Assembly: GCA_016866305.1 (NCBI GenBank)
Contig: VGMX01000003.1
Coordinates: 1-64,000, forward strand
DNA: 64,000 nt
Source: Chlorobiota bacterium
GTDB taxonomy: Bacteria; Bacteroidota; Chlorobiia; Chlorobiales; Chlorobiaceae
Direction: 5' to 3'
Shown: in pieces, positions 56,949-64,000 of the stretch
How positions within the stretch are numbered: the first letter of the stretch is position 1
Layout of the letters: each line of letters begins with the position of its first letter
Made by a program: the position numbers and the translations under genes
The notes under the pieces: model-generated
The model's input: only the letters and a program-made list of their open reading frames with translations
What the model was told of the DNA's origin: nothing
The model's database searches: none

Positions 56949-57848
56949 TTACCTGCCGAGCGCCTTCAGCATGGCCTGGCCGATGTCTCCGGGGTTGTCC
57001 ACCACACGGATCCCGGCAGCTTCCATGGCCCGTATTTTATCCTCGGCGGTACCCTTTCCTCCCGAAACGATCGCTCCGGCATGCCCCATCCTGCGGCCGG
57101 GAGGCGCAGTTCTGCCCGCGATAAAGCCGACAACCGGTTTTTTGAAATACTTTCTGATGTACTCGGCAGCTTCCTCTTCAGCGCTGCCGCCGATTTCACC
57201 GATCATCACCAGCCCTTCGGTCTCGTCATCCCTGGAGAACATCTTGACTGCGTCGATAAAGCGCGTGCCGATGATGGGATCTCCCCCGATACCGATGCAG
57301 GTCGACTGGCCGAGGCCGACGGCCGTCAACTGATGAACCGCCTCGTAGGTGAGGGTCCCGCTGCGCGAAACAACCCCGATCGAGCCCTTCTTGTGGATGA
57401 AACCCGGCATGATGCCGATCTTGGCTTCCCCGGGAGTGATCACACCGGGACAGTTCGGACCGACAAGCACCGCACCTTTCTCCCGGACAAAAGCGTACGC
57501 CTTCATCATGTCGTTGACCGGAAGACCCTCGGTGATGCAGATGATGACCTTCAGACCTGCATCGGCCGCCTCCATGATGGCATCTCCGGCAAACGGAGCC
57601 GGCACGAAAATAACCGAGGTATTGGCCTCGGTTTTCTCAACCGCTTCCCGGACGGTATTGAACACCGGAACCGGACGGCAGAAACGGTCTTTCTCGTTGC
57701 CGTGGTAAAGCACTCCGCCTTTGCCGGGAGTAACTCCGGCAACGACATTGGTGCCGTATTCGAGAATCTGCGAAGTATGAAACGTGCCCTCTCCTCCGGT
57801 AATTCCCTGGACGAGCAGACGGGTATCCTTGTTGACTAAAACACTCAT
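56949..57848 (-). CDS. sucD: Succinyl-CoA synthetase alpha subunit
   Basis: A 299-residue protein. N-terminal CoA-binding domain with [14 protein letters not shown] and GGVLYHG, C-terminal ligase domain with the active His in [11 protein letters not shown]. In green sulfur bacteria it works in the reductive TCA cycle, forming succinyl-CoA. No sucC is adjacent. gatA lies 17 bases upstream in the same direction. Confidence 0.95.
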   Translation of the reverse strand: MSVLVNKDTRLLVQGITGGEGTFHTSQILEYGTNVVAGVTPGKGGVLYHGNEKDRFCRPVPVFNTVREAVEKTEANTSVIFVPAPFAGDAIMEAADAGLKVIICITEGLPVNDMMKAYAFVREKGAVLVGPNCPGVITPGEAKIGIMPGFIHKKGSIGVVSRSGTLTYEAVHQLTAVGLGQSTCIGIGGDPIIGTRFIDAVKMFSRDDETEGLVMIGEIGGSAEEEAAEYIRKYFKKPVVGFIAGRTAPPGRRMGHAGAIVSGGKGTAEDKIRAMEAAGIRVVDNPGDIGQAMLKALGR

Positions 57849-57865
57849 GGCGATGAAGTTGATAG

Positions 57866-59314
57866 TTATGAAACAACTGCCGGGGAAGCCTTCCGGCGCT
57901 GCATATGCCGTGCGATCCCCAGCAGCTTCCCTTCTTCGAAGAAATCACAGATCAGATGCATCCCTACCGGAAGGCTCCTGCTGTCAAGCCCCACAGGCAC
58001 GCTTACCGCCGGCATGCCGACAATGCTGGCCGGAACGGTGAACACATCGGCAAGATACATTTCAAGCGGATCGGCCATTTTCTCGCCGATACCGAACGGC
58101 GGAAACGGAGAGGTCGGGCCGGCAATGACATCGACCTTCTGCAGGGCCTCGCGGTACCTGTCCTGAAAAACCCGCCTGACCTGCTGGGCCTTTTTGTAGT
58201 AAGTATCGTAATAACCTGCCGACAGCACATAGGTGCCGAGCATGATCCTCCGCTTGACCTCCTTGCCGAACCCTTCGGTTCTCGATTTCACATACATGGC
58301 CTGGACATCCTCCGACAGGGCTGAACGGTAACCGTAACGGGCGCCGTCGAAGCGGGCAAGATTCGAGGAGGCCTCGGCGGTGACGAGAATATAGTATGCG
58401 GCTATGGCATAATCACTTTCCGGAAGCGCGATGTCGACCAGCTCCGCTCCCCGCTCCCTGCACTCGTGAAGCTTCGCCCAGACCATGTCCGCAACTTCAG
58501 GATTCAGGCTTCCGTGAAAAAATTCCTTCGGCACCCCGATTCTCAGTCCCTCGATGTCAGCCGATTCCATCGTCACGCCGTAATCCAAAACATCATGGGA
58601 GGATGAGGTGGCGTCATGCTCATCCTTGCCGGCCATCACCCCGAGCACAAGCGCGGCGTCGTCGCAGTTGCATGCAAGCACGCCGATCTGGTCGAACGAG
58701 GAAGCGAAGGCGACAAGACCGTATCGTGAAATCCGTCCATAGGTCGGCTTCAGACCGACGATGTCACAGAATCCCGCAGGCTGGCGGACCGAACCTCCGG
58801 TATCGGAACCGAGCGCCACAAGCGCCAGGCCCGCGGCAACCGCCGCGGCCGATCCCCCGGAACTCCCTCCGGGCACCCTGCCTTTATCGAACGGGTTGGG
58901 CACGGCGCCGAAGGCGGAATTTTCATTGGAGCTTCCCATGGCGAACTCGTCCATATTGGTCTTGCCGAGAAAAACCGCATCCTCGGCAGCAAGCCGCTGA
59001 ACTGCCGTTGCGTCATAGACGCTCTCGTACCCCTCGAGAATTCGCGATGCGCAGGTAAGCCTGGCACCTTTCATGGCGATATTGTCCTTGATGGCCATCG
59101 GCATGCCGAACAGCCTCCCCGGCTCTCCGCCTGCATTGAGCTTTCCGTCGAGATCACGGGCTCTCCGGAGCGCCTGTTCATGAAAAACCGTTATATAGAT
59201 GTTGTCGTCACAATGCCGGTCTATCCGTTCGAGATAATCCCGCACGACCTCTTCACAGCTTATGCGGCGGGAAATCAGCGCCTGGCGCAGATCCTGGTAA
59301 CTACTGAATTGCAC
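57866..59314 (-). CDS. gatA: Glutamyl-tRNA(Gln) amidotransferase subunit A
   Basis: A 482-residue amidase-signature enzyme. Catalytic Lys in AIKDNI, the Ser-rich loop [14 protein letters not shown] and the Ser in [12 protein letters not shown]. It works with GatB and GatC to form Gln-tRNA(Gln). I chose the GTG start at 59314 (VQFSSYQDL) because family similarity begins there and GGA lies 8 bases upstream; ATG 59383 or 59455 would add dissimilar residues. Confidence 0.93.
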   Translation of the reverse strand: MQFSSYQDLRQALISRRISCEEVVRDYLERIDRHCDDNIYITVFHEQALRRARDLDGKLNAGGEPGRLFGMPMAIKDNIAMKGARLTCASRILEGYESVYDATAVQRLAAEDAVFLGKTNMDEFAMGSSNENSAFGAVPNPFDKGRVPGGSSGGSAAAVAAGLALVALGSDTGGSVRQPAGFCDIVGLKPTYGRISRYGLVAFASSFDQIGVLACNCDDAALVLGVMAGKDEHDATSSSHDVLDYGVTMESADIEGLRIGVPKEFFHGSLNPEVADMVWAKLHECRERGAELVDIALPESDYAIAAYYILVTAEASSNLARFDGARYGYRSALSEDVQAMYVKSRTEGFGKEVKRRIMLGTYVLSAGYYDTYYKKAQQVRRVFQDRYREALQKVDVIAGPTSPFPPFGIGEKMADPLEMYLADVFTVPASIVGMPAVSVPVGLDSRSLPVGMHLICDFFEEGKLLGIARHMQRRKASPAVVS

Positions 59315-59550
59315 GTCTGTTCCGTATTGTATTGATGGAAGGGTACCGCAAGCGGAACCGGAAGCCCGTTTCCCGGGGGTCATGAAACACCGGTACGCGG
59401 AATCTTCCTGTCCATGTAAGGTTTGTATAATAAGAAATAACTGCATATTATTCAATTTGAAGTGTTTTCGAATTCAGCAGGCTGAACTCAGGTTATCCCC
59501 CGCGGGAGACAACTTCGTTGTCAGGGTTGACACCAAGAATTACTTACCAT

Positions 59551-60393
59551 ATGGCTCGCATAGCAACTATCGATCTCTCATCAGCCTTCAAGCCCCACTG
59601 GTTTTCATCGGACATAGACGCCGTCGATGCGGAAGCACAGGAAGAAATCAGGGCTACCTGCGAACTGCCGCACCATATCGCCATCATCATGGACGGCAAC
59701 GGGCGGTGGGCACGTCTGAAAGGCAAAACGAGAATCGAGGGGCATGCCGCCGGAGTGGATTCGGTCAGGGATGTGGTGGAAGCGTGCGCCCAGCTCGGCA
59801 TCGGCTACCTGACGCTGTTCACCTTTTCAACCGAGAACTGGAAAAGACCTGAAAAAGAGGTATCCGCGCTGATGCAGCTGCTCATCCGGGTGCTCCGCAG
59901 GGAAACACAGGAGCTCCATGACAACAACATCCGTCTGCAGGTGATCGGCAACATGAACCTCCTGCCGGAAAACGTCCGTCGCGTGCTCTGCGAAACCATG
60001 GAGCTTACCAAAAACAACAGCCGGCTGATGCTGAACATTGCGCTCAGCTACAGCGGGAAATGGGATATCCTGCAGGCATGCCGATCCATGGCTTTCGATG
60101 CAAAAAACGGCAAGCTCGATCCGGCGGACATTGACGAACAGCTTCTTGAATCATATCTTTCCACACACATGATTCCTGATCCGGAACTCCTTATCCGCAC
60201 CAGCGGCGAGTTCAGGATCAGCAACTTCATGCTCTGGCAGAGCGCCTATACCGAAATTTATTTCACCAACACCTACTGGCCTGATTTCCGTCGTACCCAG
60301 CTCTACGATGCCATCAGGGATTTCCAGAGCAGGGAACGGCGTTTCGGCCAGACAAGCGAGCAGATCAAGACAAAACAAACAGCCAACAAGTAA
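59551..60393 (+). CDS. uppS: Undecaprenyl diphosphate synthase
   Basis: A 280-residue cis-prenyltransferase. Catalytic Asp in IIMDGNGRWA, FTFSTENWKRP and the C-terminal PELLIRTSGEFRISNFMLWQ and ELYF-like YTEIYFTNTYWPDF motifs. It makes C55-PP for cell-wall carriers. ATG 59551 is chosen; 33 extra residues upstream have no similarity. bamA follows after 30 bases. Confidence 0.95.
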   Translation: MARIATIDLSSAFKPHWFSSDIDAVDAEAQEEIRATCELPHHIAIIMDGNGRWARLKGKTRIEGHAAGVDSVRDVVEACAQLGIGYLTLFTFSTENWKRPEKEVSALMQLLIRVLRRETQELHDNNIRLQVIGNMNLLPENVRRVLCETMELTKNNSRLMLNIALSYSGKWDILQACRSMAFDAKNGKLDPADIDEQLLESYLSTHMIPDPELLIRTSGEFRISNFMLWQSAYTEIYFTNTYWPDFRRTQLYDAIRDFQSRERRFGQTSEQIKTKQTANK

Positions 60394-60423
60394 GATTTCA
60401 ACCCTGACCGACACGGAAGTTCA

Positions 60424-62919
60424 ATGAAAAAAATGCGCAAACTGATAGCCCTGGTTCTTGTTGCTCTCGCTCTCGACGCAGCAGGCACTCCTGTTGAAGC
60501 AAAAACGAAAGCAGCTGAAAAAGCCCGGACAACGCGACAGCAGAACAGCACTGCGGAGAAGAAAAACCTGTATACCCTTACCGGTATCACCTTCAGCGGT
60601 CTTGAATCACTCAACGCCGGTGAGCTTGCCGCAAGTCTTCCGCTCAAGGTCAACGACCGGATATCGATTCCCGGCCCGGAAATTTCCGGCGCGCTGCAGT
60701 ATCTCTGGCAGTTGCAGCAGTTCTCCGAAATCAGCGTTGAAAAAACCGAACATGCCGGCAGGGCGGTTTCGCTGAAATTCATTGTGCGCGAACTGCCCCT
60801 GCTCGAATCGGTGTCGTTTGAAGGCAACGACAAGTTCGACAGCGAGGAACTGCAGAGAACCGCTGAAATAAGAACCGGCAAGAAGATCAGCGAACAGGAA
60901 CTGCTCACGGCCGTCAACAGGATCGAGAAGCTCTATGCAGGAAAAGGGTACCTGACCGCCGGAGCGCAGTACCGCCTGCAGGAAACCGGGGCAAACCGGG
61001 TGAAGGCCGTCATCGCCATCAATGAGGGCAGCAAGGTGGCTATCGAAAAAATCCGTTTCCACGGCAACAACGCCTTCAGCCAGGGAAAACTCAGGGGCGT
61101 CTTCAAGGAAACTTCCCAGAACTCCTGGTGGCGGAAGCTGTTCGGTTCGCCGAAACTCGACAAGGACAAGTTTCAGGACGACAAGAGCCTGCTGGTGGAG
61201 TTCTACCGCGAGCACGGTTATCGGGACGCCCGGATTCTGAACGACGAGATCACCTATACCGATGACAGGAAAGGGCTGTATCTGGACATCTACCTTGAGG
61301 AAGGACCTGAATACCACATCGGGAACGTCTCCTTTACCGGCAACACCAAGGATTTCGCCACAACGGAACTTATCGAGAAAACCTTCGGGATCAAAAGCGG
61401 CGACCGGTACAACGCAAAACTCATCCAGGAGCGCCTGAACTTTTCGCAGGACAACTCCGACGTCAGTTCCCTCTACCTCGACCGGGGATACCTTGCATTC
61501 AGGGCAAAGCTCGAGGAGCAGGTCACGGAGCCCGGCCGGGTCGACCTCATGATCTACATTCGGGAAGGCGAGCAGTTCCAGCTCAACACCGTGAACATCA
61601 CCGGGAACACCAAAACCAAGGATCACGTCATCCGCCGTGAACTCTACACGATACCCGGCGACATGTTCAGCCGCAAGAACGTCGTGCGCAGCATCAGGGA
61701 AATCAACATGCTCGGCTACTTCGATGCGGAATCGCTCAAACCCGACATCCAGCCGAACGAGGAGAACAATACCGTTGACATCACCTACGGCGTCACGGAA
61801 AAACAGACCGACACCTTCAATGCATCGGTAGGCTACAGCGGTTCGAACGGGTTTACCGGAGCGCTCGGGGTCACCTTCAACAACTTTTCTCTGCAGGATA
61901 TTTTCAACCCCGATGCGTACCGTCCGCTGCCGCACGGAGACGGCCAGAAGCTCTCGCTGCAGTGGCAGTTCGGCAACGACAACTACAGCACAATAGGCCT
62001 CTCCTTTACCGAGCCGTGGGCGTTCGGAGGGCCGACCGCCGTTGGTTTCTCGCTCTTCAAGACGCACCGCACCTACGACTTCACCGATGACGGCACCGAT
62101 GAAAACAAAAAAACCATCGACCAGTACGGCGCGACCCTCTCGGTAGGACGGCGCCTCACCTGGCCGGACGACTACTTCACCATCAACTGGAAGCTGAAAT
62201 ACCTCCACAGCGAAGGCGGTTTCGTCAGCTTTATCGAAGATGAAGGCGATGCGCCGGAGGAGGCCGACGAGTTCTCCATCACGCAGACCATTTCGAGAAA
62301 CAGCATCGACAGCCCGATCTATCCCCGCAGGGGCAGCAGGAACGTGCTGACCGCACAGCTTGCCGGAGGGCCGCTGCCGGGATCGATCAATTTCTACAAG
62401 TTCACCCTGAACTCCAGCTGGTACTTCCCGCTGACGAAAAATCTCGTACTGAACCTCTCGACGCAGCACGGCTATCTGTCGACCTTCGACAAGGATGACT
62501 ACCTGCCCTATACCGACTACTTCTACATGGGAGGCAGCGGCCTTTCATCGCTGCCCACCATTCCGCTGAGGGGATACGACGACCGCAGCCTCGGCGACAG
62601 CGAACCGCTCGACGAGGACTCCGACCTCTACGGCGGCACGGTGTATTCGAAATTCGGCACCGAACTGCGCTATCCCATCACGCTCTCTCCCTCGGTAAGC
62701 ATCTACGCGCTGGCGTTTTTCGAAGCCGGCAACCTGTGGAAGGACATGGATGCGGTGAACTTCGGCGACCTGAAAAAATCGGCAGGTCTCGGCCTCCGGC
62801 TCTACCTGCCGATTATCGGCCTGATTGGCCTCGACTACGGCTACGGGTTCGACAAGGTACCGGGCGACGACGAGAAGGGGTGGAAGTTCATGTTCACCTT
62901 CGGAACGATGGCGGAGTGA
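60424..62919 (+). CDS. bamA: Outer membrane protein assembly factor BamA
   Basis: An 831-residue Omp85 protein: signal peptide (about 1-26), five POTRA domains (about 40-430, with GNDKFDSEEL, GNNAFSQGKL, GNTKDFATTELI and GNTKTKDHVI starts) and a C-terminal 16-strand barrel with the RGYDDRSLG loop (VRGF/Y-type). It inserts outer-membrane proteins. It follows uppS by 30 bases, the frequent uppS-bamA neighbourhood. Confidence 0.95.
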   Translation: MKKMRKLIALVLVALALDAAGTPVEAKTKAAEKARTTRQQNSTAEKKNLYTLTGITFSGLESLNAGELAASLPLKVNDRISIPGPEISGALQYLWQLQQFSEISVEKTEHAGRAVSLKFIVRELPLLESVSFEGNDKFDSEELQRTAEIRTGKKISEQELLTAVNRIEKLYAGKGYLTAGAQYRLQETGANRVKAVIAINEGSKVAIEKIRFHGNNAFSQGKLRGVFKETSQNSWWRKLFGSPKLDKDKFQDDKSLLVEFYREHGYRDARILNDEITYTDDRKGLYLDIYLEEGPEYHIGNVSFTGNTKDFATTELIEKTFGIKSGDRYNAKLIQERLNFSQDNSDVSSLYLDRGYLAFRAKLEEQVTEPGRVDLMIYIREGEQFQLNTVNITGNTKTKDHVIRRELYTIPGDMFSRKNVVRSIREINMLGYFDAESLKPDIQPNEENNTVDITYGVTEKQTDTFNASVGYSGSNGFTGALGVTFNNFSLQDIFNPDAYRPLPHGDGQKLSLQWQFGNDNYSTIGLSFTEPWAFGGPTAVGFSLFKTHRTYDFTDDGTDENKKTIDQYGATLSVGRRLTWPDDYFTINWKLKYLHSEGGFVSFIEDEGDAPEEADEFSITQTISRNSIDSPIYPRRGSRNVLTAQLAGGPLPGSINFYKFTLNSSWYFPLTKNLVLNLSTQHGYLSTFDKDDYLPYTDYFYMGGSGLSSLPTIPLRGYDDRSLGDSEPLDEDSDLYGGTVYSKFGTELRYPITLSPSVSIYALAFFEAGNLWKDMDAVNFGDLKKSAGLGLRLYLPIIGLIGLDYGYGFDKVPGDDEKGWKFMFTFGTMAE

Positions 62920-63083
62920 GAAAGCGGTCGGCGCCTGACAAATGGTTCCGAACTTGTGAAAACTTTGACAAATACAGAAAGTAAATGTATCTTTTGACAA
63001 TATAGACCAGCTTTTTGGAGCGTGAGTTCTATCTGTTTTTTTCTATCTCGATTCCTACGAACCAAAACCCTATGGAGGAAACA

Positions 63084-63731
63084 ATGAAAAAAAATCTTTC
63101 ACTTCTGGCTGCATTTCTGGTTGTCGGCTGCTGGGCCGCTCCTGCTTCCGCAGCTGATCACTATGTCAGCGGCATGGCGGGCATCTCCTGGATGAACGAT
63201 ATTCAGGCTGACGATTCTTACTATGATGGAAATCAAGACCGTGACGAACTTGACGTAAGCTCAGGACTGAGCTTGGCCGGAGCTATCGGTTGCGATTACG
63301 GCGACTACCGCCTCGAAGCTGAACTCGGCTACCAGAAGAACGAGATCGACTCCTATTCCGATAATGGTAGCCCCTCGTCTGATATGAAAGGAGATGTATC
63401 CTTGCTTTCACTCATGGCAAACGGCTACTACGACTTCGATCTCGGCGGTGTTGAGCTGTATGCTACTGCAGGTATCGGAGTAGCTCAGGTAACCTTTGAC
63501 GATGTTTATGATGATGGTTTTGATAGAGGTTACACTGTACACGAAACCACGCTGGCATACCAGATTGGTGCCGGTATAGCTGTGCCTGTCGCTGATAATA
63601 TCAAAATCGATGCACGCTATCGCTATTTTGCAACCACCGACTTCACTCCTGATAATGTGTCAACTTATACTAATCAGGATATGAACATCGAAAGCCACAG
63701 CGTACTGCTCGGTCTGAGAGTCGGCTTCTAA
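63084..63731 (+). CDS. Outer-membrane beta-barrel (OmpW/opacity-like) protein
   Basis: A 215-residue protein with a signal peptide (about 1-24, ending SAA) and alternating aromatic beta-strands typical of an 8-stranded barrel (OMP_b-brl), ending SHSVLLGLRVGF with C-terminal Phe, the BamA recognition signal. Extracellular-type loops are Asp/Tyr-rich (QADDSYYDGNQDRD). GGAGGA lies 5 bases before ATG 63084. A strong palindrome terminator follows. Function unknown. Confidence 0.85.
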   Translation: MKKNLSLLAAFLVVGCWAAPASAADHYVSGMAGISWMNDIQADDSYYDGNQDRDELDVSSGLSLAGAIGCDYGDYRLEAELGYQKNEIDSYSDNGSPSSDMKGDVSLLSLMANGYYDFDLGGVELYATAGIGVAQVTFDDVYDDGFDRGYTVHETTLAYQIGAGIAVPVADNIKIDARYRYFATTDFTPDNVSTYTNQDMNIESHSVLLGLRVGF

Positions 63732-63749
63732 GCTTCTTCAGAGTTTTCG

Positions 63750-63791
63750 TTAAATGCAGAAAGCCCCATTAATGGGGCTTTCTGCATTTAA
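63750..63791. terminator. 42-base perfect palindrome terminator
   Basis: 63750-63770 is the exact complement of 63771-63791 (arms contain AAATGCAGAAAGCCCCATT). Placed 19 bases after the beta-barrel gene stop, with T-tract and A-tract arms, it should terminate in both directions. Confidence 0.85.
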
Positions 63792-64000
63792 CCCTCTCGA
63801 TATCGGTCGGCAGTAGCTTGTCGACAAGCTCCCATTCCCACCAAACCAAATCCAAGCGCTAATGTCGCGCTATTGCTCGATACCCACTGCCTCTACTTTG
63901 CCGCCGCCGACATTTCTGCTGACGACATCATTATGAAAGTGATATATTTCAACCAGTCATTTTCGTTAACCTCCAACGTGTATCCACATGAAAAAGAATC
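63792..64000. other. Right-end interval without a gene
   Basis: No supported gene. It includes a 16-base perfect palindrome AGCTTGTCGACAAGCT (63815-63830). An ATGAAAAAGAAT near 63988-64000 might be the start of the next gene but is too short to judge. Confidence 0.4.

Noticed and set aside
60607-62469. 620-residue antisense ORF opposite bamA
   Set aside because: BamA is unambiguous (POTRA, barrel, signal peptide). The antisense frame has biased, low-motif composition.

Overview
The window reads as chromosome of a green sulfur bacterium (Chlorobiaceae: Chlorobium, Chlorobaculum or Prosthecochloris). The evidence is a carotenoid 1',2'-hydratase (CrtC) directly upstream of a Rieske/cytochrome b pair with no cytochrome c1 gene, a succinyl-CoA ligase alpha subunit as used in the reductive TCA cycle, lipid A and outer-membrane assembly genes of a diderm, and several short membrane or regulatory proteins of a Chlorobi/Bacteroidetes flavour. 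The species is not decided from sequence alone.

Layout. 1-4.6 kb: start of a ResB-like cytochrome c biogenesis gene (cut by the left edge), a Cys-rich HTH regulator, a haem-binding c-type protein, then a leftward cluster of LMW phosphatase, lipid kinase, GlmU-like protein and TrpG/PabA. 4.7-7.4 kb: two tandem paralogous regulators (STAS-like N-terminus, coiled coil, LuxR-type HTH). 7.4-16 kb: aldehyde dehydrogenase, RsgA, RecG, L31, Frr, a KdsD-like isomerase and a polysaccharide flippase. 15.9-18.4 kb: an ECF sigma factor, a membrane anti-sigma candidate and two Spy/CpxP-like periplasmic proteins in one leftward cluster. 18.4-31.4 kb: phosphohexomutase, LpxB, a multi-cluster iron-sulfur flavoprotein, IspH, MurI, YchF, Cmk, ribosomal protein S1, Era and RodA. 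31.5-40.7 kb: a frameshifted coiled-coil/HTH gene with a C8 tract, MtaB, Apt, a NhaD-type antiporter, an HU/IHF protein, a TauE-like protein, FtsH, GltX and tRNA-Phe.

40.8-44.1 kb: crtC and petC-petB. 44.2-49.8 kb: a very large GH13 protein, a YqjD/YqjE-like membrane trio and an SDR enzyme. 49.8-53.6 kb: a molybdate uptake operon (modD remnant-modA-mop-modB-modC, leftward). Its leader carries a terminator overlapped by a competing hairpin, and a ModE-like palindrome lies further upstream. 54.1-64 kb: ArsC, MetY, a DUF4395 protein, an IS1182-type transposase remnant, SucD, GatA, UppS, BamA and a small outer-membrane beta-barrel protein.

Most of the window is housekeeping. The less ordinary parts are the mod operon leader with its broken modD, the homopolymer frameshift at 31.75 kb, the tandem STAS-coil-LuxR regulators, and the sigma/anti-sigma/Spy cluster. 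I found no CRISPR array, prophage or intact insertion sequence. Long antisense ORFs are common here and were treated as shadows of the real genes.
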